A DNA stretch of 64,000 bases from Caballeronia arationis (GTDB taxonomy: Bacteria > Pseudomonadota > Gammaproteobacteria > Burkholderiales > Burkholderiaceae): assembly GCF_001544975.2 (NCBI RefSeq), contig NZ_FCOG02000002.1:171183-235182 (forward strand). Reading direction: 5' to 3'. The notes under the pieces were generated by a model, which was not told the DNA's origin, ran no database searches, and saw nothing but the letters and a program-made list of their open reading frames with translations. Below are positions 43,909 through 53,100 of the stretch, in pieces; positions within the stretch are counted from its first letter, which is position 1; every line of letters begins with the position of its first letter. Made by a program: the position numbers and the translations under genes.

Positions 43909-45882
43909 ATGGATACGACCGCCAGACTGGAACCCGAAACCGAGCCGGAGCCGTCGACGGAAAGCACCTTCACCGGGCGTCCGCTGGAGCAGATCGTCGT
44001 CGCGATTCACGGCGTCGGCAATCAGCGGCGCTTCGATACGATCCGCACCGTCGCTCACCGGCTCGGCAAGCTGAGCGACCCGCCGCTTCCGGTAATGCCG
44101 CTCGGCTTCTTCAGCGTGGGCAGCAGCGGGCAGGTGTACGTGAGCCAGCTCGACGTCGACAAGAAGCACCCGCTCTGGAAAGTCGGCTTCGCGGAAGTCT
44201 ACTGGGCGGACGTGCCGCGCGGCGTCGTGACGATGGGCGATACCCTGGAGGAGAGCAAGGCCTGGGGGCGGACGATCGTCGGCCGCGCGCAGGCGCTCTA
44301 CCGCGGACAGGTCGAACAGACCGTGTGCCAGGTGTCGGGCGCCGATTTCGACATGGTAGCGGGCGTCACCGAGGAAATCGTCGAAGCTGTCGACGTGATG
44401 GAGAACCTGCTCTGGGTCGCGGGGAAAGCGGGCATCTTCAAGTTCGACCTCGCGCCGCTTTTGACCGATTACATCGGCGATGTCCAGCTCGTCGCGGAGT
44501 TCCAGTCATATCGCAAGGAGATCGTCGATCGCTTCCATGACGTGCTCACCAAAATCGTCGAGCATTTCCGCGACCACTACGCGGGCAGTCCCGAGATTCA
44601 CGTCATCGCGCACAGCGAAGGGACGGTGATCAGCTTCCTCGCGATGCTCGACGCGCTTTCGTCCGCGCCGGGACAAGGCCGCCACCAGTATGGCTGGATC
44701 GAATATGTGCGCGGCTTCATGACCATCGGTTCGCCGATCGACAAGCACATCATCCTGTGGCCGCGCCTGTGGCCGAACCCGATCCCCGGCGGCAACCTGG
44801 AAACCGATGCCTTCGAGAAGTGGAGCGCCGACAAGCCGGTGCTGCTCAAGGCGGAAGACGGCAGCACCCGCGTGCGACTGCCGCAGCCGATCAAGTGGCG
44901 CAACTACTACGACTTCGGCGATCCCATCGGCTTTCAGCTCGACACGGCGCGGCGCTTCCTGCGCGAAGCGCGCTGCGGCGCGTTCCAGTTCGGTTTCGAC
45001 GACGACTACGGATTCAGCCGCTATCCGCTGCCCGGCAAGGCGCATACCGACTACTGGTCGGACACGGACCTGTTCCGGCATTTCGTCGACGATGTCGTGT
45101 TGCCGAACGCGTCACTGGCTGCGGCGGGCGGTCCGGCCTTGAAGCCGCCGGGCAACAAGCCGCTCATGAGCGTGGTCAGCCCGTCGATTCCGTATCTGCT
45201 GGCGGTCGCGCTGCATGTCGCGGCGGTGTACGTGATGTTCAAGGGAACCACGGAGTTCCTGTCGCAGAAGGGCTGGAGCATGGCCGATGTCGTCCATACG
45301 GTGATCGCGCTGGCGGCGTTGCTGACGGGCGTGACTGTCGCTAGCCGGTTGCCGCGCCTCGTTCAGCAATCGCGGGGGCGCTGGCTCGTCCTGTCGGTCG
45401 GCATCTTCGCGCTGGGCGCGGCTCTCTGCTTATATTTGGTGCCTCCGCAAGTCAGCGCGTTCCTTGCAGCACCGTTCCTCGAACGCGGCAATCCCACGCC
45501 GCTATTCGGTATCGCGCCGGGCGGCGCCTTTCTCGTGACCGTCGCGCTCCTTCCGGCGTTCGTCTGCTGGCTGCTGCCGCGCCGGCCGCGTCTGGGCCGG
45601 CGCGTCATGATCGGGATCGGCGCGGCGATCACTGCGCTGGCGATCCTCCATGCCTATCCCGGATCGTCAAGCGCCGATCCGTCGCCGCCGCTGTGGCCGT
45701 TCGTGCTGGCCTCACTGATGTTTCTCTACCTGTGGTGGCTGGCCATCCTGACCTTCGATCTCAGCTTCATCTGGCATCGGTACATTCGCAACTCGGTGGC
45801 GCTCGATACACTGCGCGACTGGCGCGAGAAGAAGGACACGAAGCCACGGACGTTTCGCCCCAGGAAGCCGAAGGACTGGTGA
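43909..45882 (+). CDS. Alpha/beta hydrolase domain fused to C-terminal membrane segments
   Basis: 657 residues. The N-terminal 400 residues are hydrolase-like: VVAIHGVGNQRRFDTIRTV (HGxGN motif), nucleophile elbow VIAHSEGTVISF (Ser in HSEG) and a patatin/lipase-like FMTIGSPIDKHI. From about residue 420 there are six or so hydrophobic segments (such as PYLLAVALHVAAVYVMF, LLPAFVCWLLP and FVLASLMFLYLWWLA), ending in a basic tail. The ATG at 43909 has CAGGAG; the frame upstream is not conserved. It may be an inner-membrane lipase or esterase of unknown target. Confidence 0.75.
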   Translation: MDTTARLEPETEPEPSTESTFTGRPLEQIVVAIHGVGNQRRFDTIRTVAHRLGKLSDPPLPVMPLGFFSVGSSGQVYVSQLDVDKKHPLWKVGFAEVYWADVPRGVVTMGDTLEESKAWGRTIVGRAQALYRGQVEQTVCQVSGADFDMVAGVTEEIVEAVDVMENLLWVAGKAGIFKFDLAPLLTDYIGDVQLVAEFQSYRKEIVDRFHDVLTKIVEHFRDHYAGSPEIHVIAHSEGTVISFLAMLDALSSAPGQGRHQYGWIEYVRGFMTIGSPIDKHIILWPRLWPNPIPGGNLETDAFEKWSADKPVLLKAEDGSTRVRLPQPIKWRNYYDFGDPIGFQLDTARRFLREARCGAFQFGFDDDYGFSRYPLPGKAHTDYWSDTDLFRHFVDDVVLPNASLAAAGGPALKPPGNKPLMSVVSPSIPYLLAVALHVAAVYVMFKGTTEFLSQKGWSMADVVHTVIALAALLTGVTVASRLPRLVQQSRGRWLVLSVGIFALGAALCLYLVPPQVSAFLAAPFLERGNPTPLFGIAPGGAFLVTVALLPAFVCWLLPRRPRLGRRVMIGIGAAITALAILHAYPGSSSADPSPPLWPFVLASLMFLYLWWLAILTFDLSFIWHRYIRNSVALDTLRDWREKKDTKPRTFRPRKPKDW

Positions 45883-46322
45883 ACCGCCGGTACCGGGCGC
45901 TTGTTTTGCTATACGGACTTCTGCGACAGGGCACGTGCTTCTCCGCCGCGGGGCAATCGTCTTGCCGGCCGCGGTCATTGCAGCGCACAACCGCGCACGC
46001 GCCGGTTCGCATCAGCCACACGATGCGGCATGGGCGGTGCCCTTTCATGTCCTTCATCGGGTTTTGCCTCATCGTAAGGCGGAGAAGCAAGCGAGATGAT
46101 CGGAAGGCTGCTCGTTTCATTGTTTTCCCGCTCCGTCGATGCCCGGAGCACGCTCACGAACGGACGGAAGGCAAGCAAAGGCGGATCGCCCGTGGTAAAA
46201 ATCCGCCCCAGTAGTATCAAAGCGTCGGCCTCAGAAGCCGGTCCACCGATTCTCAAAGCAATTAACTTGCATGAGACCAGAGTAAGGCGCTGAATGCCAA
46301 CCCTGGTCGACACGGAGACAAC
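45883..46322. other. 440-bp intergenic region, no gene recognised
   Basis: Several overlapping open frames, none convincing. The last 25 bp give ACACGGAGACAAC before the MHS start, including a GGAG ribosome site. Confidence 0.5.
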
Positions 46323-47753
46323 ATGGAAACGAAAACGCTGTCGGCCGGCGGGCCGGACGCCCCGGACGACCATCATCGCAAGCAGACCAAGAAGGCGACG
46401 GCGAGCGGCTGGATCGGCTCGGCGCTCGAATACTACGATTTCTTCATCTACGCGCAGGCCGCCGCGCTCATCTTCCCGCAACTGTTCTTTCCATCAGGCA
46501 ATCCGAAGATCGCGATCGTCGCGTCGCTTGCGACGTATGGCGTCGGTTACGTGGCGCGGCCGATCGGCGCGTTCGTCCTCGGTCACTGGGGCGACACGCA
46601 CGGCCGTAAAACCGTGCTGTTGATCTGCATGTTCATGATGGGCGCATCGACGATGGCAGTCGGCCTCCTGCCGACCTATCACCAGATCGGCATGGGGGCT
46701 CCGGCGCTGCTCGTGGTGCTGCGCCTGATCCAGGGTTTTGCCGTGGCGGGCGAAATCTCCGGCGCCAGTTCGATGATTCTCGAACACGCTCCGTTCGGCC
46801 GTCGCGGTTATTACGCAAGCTTTACGCTGCAAGGCGTGCAGGCCGGGCAGATCATGGCCGCCGCGGTGTTCCTGCCGCTTGCGTACTTCATGCCGGAAGA
46901 TTCGTTCAATTCGTGGGGCTGGCGCATTCCGTTCCTGATGTCCGCCGGCGTGCTGTTCGCCGGCTACATCATCCGCCGCGAAGTCGACGAAACGCCGGCC
47001 TTCGCCAAGGAAGCAGATGCGTCCGCCGTGCCGAAGTCGCCGATCAAAGAGGCGTTCAAATATAGCTGGAAGGACATGCTGCGCGTCGTCTGCATGGCGC
47101 TGATGAACGTGATCCCGGTCGTCGCCACGATCTTCGGCGCGGCCTATGCGGTGCAGCCGTCCTACGGCATCGGCTTTAGCAAGAGCGTGTATCTGTGGAT
47201 TCCGGTGGTCGGGAACATCGTCGCGGTGCTGGTGATTCCCTACGTCGGCGACCTCTCGGACCGGATCGGTCGCAAGATCCCGGTCGCGGTGGGCGCGATC
47301 GGTTCGGGGCTGCTCTCGTTCGGCTATCTTTGGGCGATCAGTATCCATAGCGTGCCGATCGCGTTCGTGATGTCGCTCCTGATGTGGGGCGTGGTGTACC
47401 AGGGCTACAACGCGATCTTCCCGAGCTTTTATCCGGAGCTGTTCCCGACCCGCTCGCGCGTCTCGGCGATGGCGATTGCGCAAAACGTCGGGACGCTCAT
47501 CACGGCGCTCTTGCCGGCGCTCTTCGCCACGGTCGCGCCGCCGGGATCGAACAATATCCCGATGACGGTCGGCTCGATCGCGCTGGCGGTGACGGTCATT
47601 GCAGCGCTGGCGGCATGGAGCGCCCGCGAAACGTACCGCATTCCGATGAGCCAGCTCGGCGAACCCGACGCCGTGCCGATCGAGAAAACCGAGTACGACC
47701 GGCTGCGCGCGCAAACCGTCGCCGACGAGAAGCTGGCGAAGGTCTCCGCGTGA
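46323..47753 (+). CDS. MFS transporter, MHS family (possibly shikimate/quinate type)
   Basis: 476 residues, twelve membrane segments. MHS motifs are ASGWIGSALEYYDFFIYAQA, GHWGDTHGRKTVL, RLIQGFAVAGEISGA and SDRIGRKIPVAVG. The EYYDFFIY and GEISGASS variants differ from the other MHS carriers in the window and resemble the ShiA-like group. A type II dehydroquinase gene lies 204 bp downstream on the same strand, which suggests import of quinate or shikimate; this is inference from context. Confidence 0.88.
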   Translation: METKTLSAGGPDAPDDHHRKQTKKATASGWIGSALEYYDFFIYAQAAALIFPQLFFPSGNPKIAIVASLATYGVGYVARPIGAFVLGHWGDTHGRKTVLLICMFMMGASTMAVGLLPTYHQIGMGAPALLVVLRLIQGFAVAGEISGASSMILEHAPFGRRGYYASFTLQGVQAGQIMAAAVFLPLAYFMPEDSFNSWGWRIPFLMSAGVLFAGYIIRREVDETPAFAKEADASAVPKSPIKEAFKYSWKDMLRVVCMALMNVIPVVATIFGAAYAVQPSYGIGFSKSVYLWIPVVGNIVAVLVIPYVGDLSDRIGRKIPVAVGAIGSGLLSFGYLWAISIHSVPIAFVMSLLMWGVVYQGYNAIFPSFYPELFPTRSRVSAMAIAQNVGTLITALLPALFATVAPPGSNNIPMTVGSIALAVTVIAALAAWSARETYRIPMSQLGEPDAVPIEKTEYDRLRAQTVADEKLAKVSA

Positions 47754-47957
47754 CATACCGGCCGCGTCGCGCCGCCCGGCGGCGTGACGCGGCCGGGCGC
47801 CTTTCGGAGCGGCGGCAAGCACCGCGCGTTCCGTTCCCCTTCCCCACGAGACTTTCGACCAGCGCGCTCTGGGCGCATTAAAATGCGCCAGTCGCAGCGC
47901 GCGGCGCGCGCCCGAGCCGTTCACCCGATTCCAGTCCGTTCAACCGAAGGAAATCCC

Positions 47958-48392
47958 ATGAAAAAGATCGTGATGCTGCACGGCATCAACCACAACATGT
48001 TCGGCAAGCGCGACCCGGCGCAGTACGGCACGGTGACACTCGCCGAAATCGACGCGAAGCTGCAGGCGCTCGGCAAGGAACTCGGCGTGGAAGTGGAGAG
48101 CTATCAGACGAACAGCGAAGGCGACATGTGCGAGCGCATCCACCAGGCGTACACCGACAACGCCGCCGCCGTGCTGATCAATGCCGGTGCATGGACCCAC
48201 TACAGCTACGGTATCCGTGACGCGCTCGCGATCCTGACGGTGCCGGTCGTCGAGATTCACATGTCGAACATCCACGCGCGCGAGGAATTTCGCCACAAGT
48301 CGGTGTTCGCGGAGATCGTGAAGGGGCAGATTTGCGGATTCGGCGTCGAGAGCTACCTGCTTGGCCTGCGGGCCGCGCTCTCGGCGATGTGA
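47958..48392 (+). CDS. aroQ: Type II 3-dehydroquinate dehydratase (divergent paralog)
   Basis: 144 residues, the family length. The flexible lid is FGKRDPAQYGTVTL with the catalytic Arg and Tyr; later motifs are SYQTNSEGDMCERIHQA, LINAGAWTHYSYGIRDAL and VEIHMSNIHAREEFRHKSV with the catalytic His. The first loop reads LHGINHNMFG instead of the usual LNGPNLNLLG, so it is a diverged copy. GAAGGAAATCCC precedes the ATG. With an MHS carrier upstream it may serve quinate/shikimate catabolism rather than aromatic biosynthesis. Confidence 0.88.
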   Translation: MKKIVMLHGINHNMFGKRDPAQYGTVTLAEIDAKLQALGKELGVEVESYQTNSEGDMCERIHQAYTDNAAAVLINAGAWTHYSYGIRDALAILTVPVVEIHMSNIHAREEFRHKSVFAEIVKGQICGFGVESYLLGLRAALSAM

Positions 48393-48402
48393 GAAGAGAG
48401 TG

Positions 48403-48429
48403 AAAGCCGCGTCGCCCGACGCGGCTTTT
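48403..48429 (+). terminator. Intrinsic terminator of aroQ
   Basis: Perfect 12-bp stem AAAGCCGCGTCG / CGACGCGGCTTT with a two-base centre, ending in TTTT, 11 bp after the stop. Confidence 0.92.
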
Positions 48430-48447
48430 GAACTGAAGCTTGACCCG

Positions 48448-48470
48448 AAGCGCCGGCGTCGCCGGCGCTT
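48448..48470. terminator. Second hairpin between aroQ and the small membrane protein gene
   Basis: Perfect 10-bp arms AAGCGCCGGC / GCCGGCGCTT with loop GTC. It lies 18 bp after the stop of the minus-strand small gene and may terminate that transcript. Confidence 0.6.
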
Positions 48471-48488
48471 GCCCTTCAGGCGCTGTAC

Positions 48489-48668
48489 TCAGTCCGGCTG
48501 GTAAGAGCGGGCGCGGCCGAGTGCGAAAGCATCGGCGCCGTCGCTGTCTGCCGGCGCTTCCGCCTTGCGGCTGATGACCGGATCGCGCACCTGCGCGCCA
48601 CGGATGAACAAAACGACGCAAAACGCGAACATCATCCAGATTCCGACAATGATCATCCAGTAGTTCAT
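48489..48668 (-). CDS. Small single-pass membrane protein
   Basis: 59 residues. One membrane segment (WMIIVGIWMMFAFCVVLFI) at residues 4-22 and a polar, charged C-terminal tail. GGGGAAAG lies before the ATG. Not recognised; probably follows the gene at 48721 in one transcript (52 bp apart). Confidence 0.55.
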   Translation of the reverse strand: MNYWMIIVGIWMMFAFCVVLFIRGAQVRDPVISRKAEAPADSDGADAFALGRARSYQPD

Positions 48669-48720
48669 TTGCTTTCCCCGAAGCGTGGCTGGAGCGCGGT
48701 GGGCGCCCGGTAATCTGTGG

Positions 48721-49050
48721 TCAGTGGCGGACAGGCGCGGCCGGCAAGGCCAGCAGACGATCGATGATCGTGTGGGCCAGCGCGCGCTCCCGGGCCATCG
48801 CGAGTTCGTCTGCGCGGGCTTCGACTGCCTCGGGTGCGCTCGCGCGAACCTGACCGGCAAGCCGCATGATGTTGTCCGATGCGTTTTGCAGCGCCCGCAG
48901 AAGCTCGGCCTGCGTCATCGGCAGTTCGGGGAAGGACGCCGTCGATGCGACGATCGACGCGTGGTGGCTGGCGGCTGCACTGCACGGCGCCGTATCGGTT
49001 GCGACTGCGAGACTTGCGATACCGGCGATTCCATCAATGATCTGCGACAT
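48721..49050 (-). CDS. Small unknown soluble protein
   Basis: 109 residues. The N-terminus is Ala/Ser-rich; residues 45-100 are predicted helical (LLRALQNASDNIMRLAGQV ... AHTIIDRLLAL). GAGGAC precedes the ATG at 49050. No family recognised. Confidence 0.5.
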   Translation of the reverse strand: MSQIIDGIAGIASLAVATDTAPCSAAASHHASIVASTASFPELPMTQAELLRALQNASDNIMRLAGQVRASAPEAVEARADELAMARERALAHTIIDRLLALPAAPVRH

Positions 49051-49180
49051 GTCGGCGTCCTCGTGAGTGGATGAGGCTCAGTGTGAGGGCGCGACCGGGA
49101 TTTCAATCGTCCGAACAAGGGCGGTTTTCCCGCCTAATTCATCGCTATTCGTCGTACCGGAAAATCTGACCGCCAGCGAA

Positions 49181-49654
49181 TCAGGCGTCGAGCGGCATCG
49201 CGCTCGTGCCCTTTATTTCGTCGAGACAGACGATAGACTGCACGCGGCTCACGCCGGGGATGCGCATCAGCGTGTCGAGCAGGAATTCGGATAACGCCTT
49301 CAGGTCCCGCGCGACCACCTTCAGCACGTAGTCGATATCGCCGGTGACGGAGAAACATTCCTGAATCTGCGCGAGTTTCTCGACGAATTCCTTGAATCGC
49401 AGCAGGTCGCTGACATGGCCGCGCTCCATCGTCACCTGAATGAACGCGACGACTCCGAAACCGAGGCTTTCTGCGTCGAGCCGGGTTTCGTAGCGCCGGA
49501 TCACGCCCATTTCCTCGAGCCGCCGGTGACGCCGCAGCGTCTGTGCGGGGGAAAGCTTGATCGTCTGCGCGAGTTCGAGGTTGGACATCCTGCCGTGCTC
49601 CTGCAGAACGGCGAGCAAGCGAAGGTCGATGCGGTCGAGAGCCAGTTTCTGCAC
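49181..49654 (-). CDS. Lrp/AsnC-family transcriptional regulator
   Basis: 157 residues. Lrp helix-turn-helix at residues 7-60 (LDRIDLRLLAVLQEHGRMSN ... LSPAQTLRRHRRLEEMGV) and the AsnC ligand domain (FIQVTMERG, CFSVTGDIDYVLKVVARDL, LMRIPGVSRVQS). It is divergent from the aromatic amino acid permease, and so probably senses an amino acid and controls the permease and aminotransferase genes. Confidence 0.93.
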   Translation of the reverse strand: MQKLALDRIDLRLLAVLQEHGRMSNLELAQTIKLSPAQTLRRHRRLEEMGVIRRYETRLDAESLGFGVVAFIQVTMERGHVSDLLRFKEFVEKLAQIQECFSVTGDIDYVLKVVARDLKALSEFLLDTLMRIPGVSRVQSIVCLDEIKGTSAMPLDA

Positions 49655-49977
49655 TTTTGTTTCCTTTAAGGGGGATTAAAAGAAATCTTAGTGCATGAGC
49701 TAGGGTTTGCCACTGCGTCTTATGCAATCCTATTTTGCTATCTCGAATATACACTGGGAGCCGCTCGGGAAAGGGGCGTCGGCTAGAATTGCGATCTTCG
49801 GGCGGCCATGCAGCACGATGGTGCGGAAATTAAATTTCGCGCTGACGAAATGAAGCAAGCGACACGCCCGACACGACCGCCGCGTCACAAACGCGGACGG
49901 CTCGCAGCGCGCTGCACGGATCCATACAGGGACCGAAAGCGCGCCCGATTCAACGAGAACTAGGGAGACACCCACTG
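49655..49977. other. Divergent region between Lrp gene and permease
   Basis: 323 bp. The first 110 bp next to the Lrp start are AT-rich, as expected for Lrp binding sites. TAGAAT (near 49784) could be a -10 element. AGGGAGA lies before the permease start. No gene seen. Confidence 0.5.
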
Positions 49978-51432
49978 ATGGTTTCAGGCAACCAGGTCAA
50001 AGAGGGCAGTGAAGTCGCACAAGGCGACGAGCTCAAGCGCGGGCTCAAGAATCGTCATATTCAGTTGATCGCGCTTGGCGGCGCGATCGGTACGGGGCTT
50101 TTCCTCGGCATCGCGCAAACGATCAAGATGGCGGGGCCGTCCGTGCTGCTCGGCTACGCGATCGCCGGCGCCATTGCGTTCCTGATCATGCGGCAGCTGG
50201 GCGAGATGGTCGTCGACGAACCGGTGGCGGGTTCGTTCAGCTATTTCGCCGACAAATACTGCGGCCACTTTTCGGGTTTCATGTCGGGCTGGAACTACTG
50301 GGTGCTGTATGTCCTCGTGAGCATGGCGGAACTATCGGCGGTCGGCATCTACGTCCAGTACTGGTGGCCGGGCATTCCCACCTGGGTCTCGGCGCTCGTG
50401 TTCTTCGGCGTCATCAACGCGATCAACCTGACGAGCGTCAAATCCTACGGCGAGATGGAATTCTGGTTCGCGATCGTGAAGGTGCTCGCGATCGTCGGCA
50501 TGATCGCGTTCGGCGGCTATCTGCTCGCGTCCGGCCACGCAGGTCCGGAAGCCAGCATTGCGAACCTCTGGCAGCGCGGCGGCTTCTTTCCGAACGGCGT
50601 CTCCGGCCTCGTCATGGCGATGGCGGTCATCATGTTCTCGTTCGGCGGGCTGGAACTCGTCGGCATCACGGCGGCGGAAGCGGACGATCCGTCCCGCAGC
50701 ATCCCGCGCGCAACCAACCAGGTGATCTACCGGATCCTGATTTTCTACGTGGGCGCGCTCGGCGTGCTGCTGTCGCTTTATCCGTGGGAGAAGGTCGTTA
50801 CCGGCGGCAGCCCGTTCGTGCTGATTTTCCAGGCAATGAACAGCAATGTTGTCGCGCACGTGCTCAACATCGTCGTGCTGACGGCGGCGCTCTCCGTGTA
50901 CAACAGCGGCGTCTATTGCAACAGCCGCATGCTGTTCGGCCTCGCGAAGCAGGGTAACGCGCCGCGCGCGCTCCTGAAAGTGAACCGGCGCGGCATTCCG
51001 CTCGCTGCGCTCGGCGTGTCGGCGCTCGCGACCTTCATCTGCGTGCTCGTCAACTACTTCATGCCCGGCCGTGCTTTCGAACTGCTGATGGGCCTCGTGG
51101 TGTCGGCGCTCATCATCAACTGGGCGATGATCAGCATCATTCACCTCAAGTTTCGTAGTGAAAAGCGCAAGGCCGGCCAGTCGACGGCGTTCCGCAGCCT
51201 CGGCTATCCGTTCACCAACTATCTGTGCCTCGCTTTCCTGGCGGGCGTTCTCGCCGTCATGTACGCAACGCCCGGTCTGCGGCTGTCCGTGTACCTGATC
51301 CCGGTCTGGCTCGCGGTGCTCGGCGTCAGCTACCGGTTCCGTCCGCACGCGGCGGGCGGATCGGCGGCGTCGGCGGGAAGGGCGCGCGCAGCCGTTACGG
51401 CACCGAAGGCCGTCGTGGCCGATAATCGTTGA
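49978..51432 (+). CDS. Amino acid permease, APC family (AroP/PheP type)
   Basis: 484 residues with about twelve membrane segments. The family signature LKRGLKNRHIQLIALGGAIGTGLFLG and GPSVLLGYAIAGAIAFLIMRQLGEM is followed by YWVLYVLVSMAELSAVGIYV, FSFGGLELVGITAAEADDP and LSVYNSGVYCNSRMLFGLAKQGNAP. This pattern is closest to the AroP/PheP branch for aromatic amino acids. An aromatic aminotransferase gene follows on the same strand. Confidence 0.9.
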   Translation: MVSGNQVKEGSEVAQGDELKRGLKNRHIQLIALGGAIGTGLFLGIAQTIKMAGPSVLLGYAIAGAIAFLIMRQLGEMVVDEPVAGSFSYFADKYCGHFSGFMSGWNYWVLYVLVSMAELSAVGIYVQYWWPGIPTWVSALVFFGVINAINLTSVKSYGEMEFWFAIVKVLAIVGMIAFGGYLLASGHAGPEASIANLWQRGGFFPNGVSGLVMAMAVIMFSFGGLELVGITAAEADDPSRSIPRATNQVIYRILIFYVGALGVLLSLYPWEKVVTGGSPFVLIFQAMNSNVVAHVLNIVVLTAALSVYNSGVYCNSRMLFGLAKQGNAPRALLKVNRRGIPLAALGVSALATFICVLVNYFMPGRAFELLMGLVVSALIINWAMISIIHLKFRSEKRKAGQSTAFRSLGYPFTNYLCLAFLAGVLAVMYATPGLRLSVYLIPVWLAVLGVSYRFRPHAAGGSAASAGRARAAVTAPKAVVADNR

Positions 51433-51528
51433 TAGACACCGGCGCCGCGTGTCGTTTGCGCGGCGCTTTTCCATCGGCGGCTGCCGGCCGGCCGCCGTTC
51501 CGCTCACCCGCTCCGGTTGCTCAACATC

Positions 51529-52740
51529 ATGTTCGAACACATCGACGCCTATCCTGGCGACCCGATCCTCAGCCTCAACGAGGACTTCCAGAAGGACCCG
51601 CGCACGAGCAAGGTCAATCTGTCCATCGGCATCTATTTCGACGACAACGGCCGCCTGCCGGTCATGCGCGCCGTTCACGAAGCGGAAGCGGCGATTCTGA
51701 ACGAGCCGGGTCCGAAGCCGTATCTGCCGATGGCCGGTTTCGCGCATTATCGCGACGCGGTGCAGGCGCTCGTCTTCGGCGAAGCCAATCCGGCGCGCGC
51801 GGAAGGACGCATCGCGACCGTGCAGACGCTCGGCGGCTCGGGCGCGCTGAAGGTCGGCGCGGATTTCATCCGTCGCTACTTTCCGCAATCGCAGGTGTGG
51901 GTGAGCGATCCGACGTGGGAAAACCATCGATTCATCTTCGAGCGCGCCGGTTTCGAGGTGAACACCTACCCGTACTACGACGAAGCGACGGGCGGCCTGA
52001 AGTTCGACGCGATGCTCGCCGCCATCGACGCGTTGCCGGCCCGCAGCATCGTGCTGCTGCACGCGTGCTGCCACAACCCGACGGGCGTTGATCTGGACCG
52101 CGCGCAGTGGGAGCAACTGATCGACGTGCTTCAGGAGCGGGACTTGCTGCCTTTCGTGGATATGGCGTATCAGGGCTTTGGGGCCGGACTCGACGACGAC
52201 GCCTTCGCCGTGCGCGAACTGGCGCGGCGCGGCATTCCGGCGTTCGTCGCGAATTCGTTTTCGAAGAGCTTTTCGCTGTACGGCGAGCGTTGCGGCGGGC
52301 TGCATGTGATTTGCGAGGATGCGGGCGCGGCTCACCGCGTGCTCGGGCAACTGACCGGCTCGGTGCGCTCGAATTACAGCAATCCGCCGACGCATGGCGC
52401 GAAGATCGTCACGCGAGTGCTGAACACGCCCGCGCTGAAGGAATCGTGGCAGGCCGAACTGGCGGCGATGTGCCAGCGCATTGCGCGGATGCGCGTCGCG
52501 ATTCACGACGGCCTGCGCGATCACGTCCACGGCGAGGCGCTGACGCGTTATGTGAAGCAGCGCGGCATGTTCACGTACACGGGCCTCTCGGCGGCGCAGG
52601 TCGACCGGCTTCGCGAGGAATTCGGCGTGTACATCCTGCGCTCGGGGCGGATGTGCGTCGCGGGGCTGAACGAGAAGAACGTCGGCACGGTGGCCGAGTC
52701 GATTGCGAAAGTGCTCGCGGACGAAAAACGCGGGCAATGA
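51529..52740 (+). CDS. tyrB: Aromatic amino acid aminotransferase (class I)
   Basis: 403 residues. The TyrB/AspC pattern is continuous: FEHIDAYPGDPILSLNEDF, GLAYLPMAG-like PYLPMAGFAHYRDAVQ, LLHACCHNPTGVDL, VDMAYQGFGAG and the PLP-lysine segment NSFSKSFSLYGERCG with Lys246. The ATG at 51529 gives the normal start. It transaminates phenylalanine, tyrosine or tryptophan with 2-oxoglutarate. Its place beside an aromatic permease and an Lrp regulator supports catabolic use; aspartate aminotransferase activity is possible too. Confidence 0.9.
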   Translation: MFEHIDAYPGDPILSLNEDFQKDPRTSKVNLSIGIYFDDNGRLPVMRAVHEAEAAILNEPGPKPYLPMAGFAHYRDAVQALVFGEANPARAEGRIATVQTLGGSGALKVGADFIRRYFPQSQVWVSDPTWENHRFIFERAGFEVNTYPYYDEATGGLKFDAMLAAIDALPARSIVLLHACCHNPTGVDLDRAQWEQLIDVLQERDLLPFVDMAYQGFGAGLDDDAFAVRELARRGIPAFVANSFSKSFSLYGERCGGLHVICEDAGAAHRVLGQLTGSVRSNYSNPPTHGAKIVTRVLNTPALKESWQAELAAMCQRIARMRVAIHDGLRDHVHGEALTRYVKQRGMFTYTGLSAAQVDRLREEFGVYILRSGRMCVAGLNEKNVGTVAESIAKVLADEKRGQ

Positions 52741-52820
52741 GACTGGGCGTCGAGCGGCGCCCGCAAGCAAGCTTGCATTCGGCCAGAGCAGCAGAAAACC
52801 CTGGCCGACGGGAGACGTCG

Positions 52821-53090
52821 ATGACCAGACTTATAGCGATGATGTGCCTCTTGGGTGCGTGCATGGCGGGCGCCGCGCACGCGGAACTCAACGACCGCAC
52901 GAAGAAACTACTGCAGACGCAGGCGCTGAACCGCCCGCAGCAGCAGTCGACGACCCGTAACCCCAATACGGCAGCCGACGACGAAGCGCGCAACGGTGCG
53001 CGAACGTCGGGCGGCACGGCGGGAACGGGCGCAGGTTCGCAGTCGCCGGCGCGTGGCGCGGCCGGCAACAGCCCGACGCAAAGGCCTTAG
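52821..53090 (+). CDS. Small secreted protein or lipoprotein
   Basis: 89 residues. Signal peptide LIAMMCLLGACMAGAAHA (either SPase I cleavage after AHA, or lipid attachment at the Cys of LGAC), then a polar, low-complexity tail rich in Gln, Asn, Gly and Ala. GGGAGACGTCG precedes the ATG. No family recognised. Confidence 0.6.
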   Translation: MTRLIAMMCLLGACMAGAAHAELNDRTKKLLQTQALNRPQQQSTTRNPNTAADDEARNGARTSGGTAGTGAGSQSPARGAAGNSPTQRP

Positions 53091-53100
53091 ACCGGGCCGC

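Noticed and set aside
45975..46481. Minus-strand frame of 168 residues overlapping the MHS start
   Set aside because: It runs through the promoter and start of a clear MHS gene and shows no conserved sequence.
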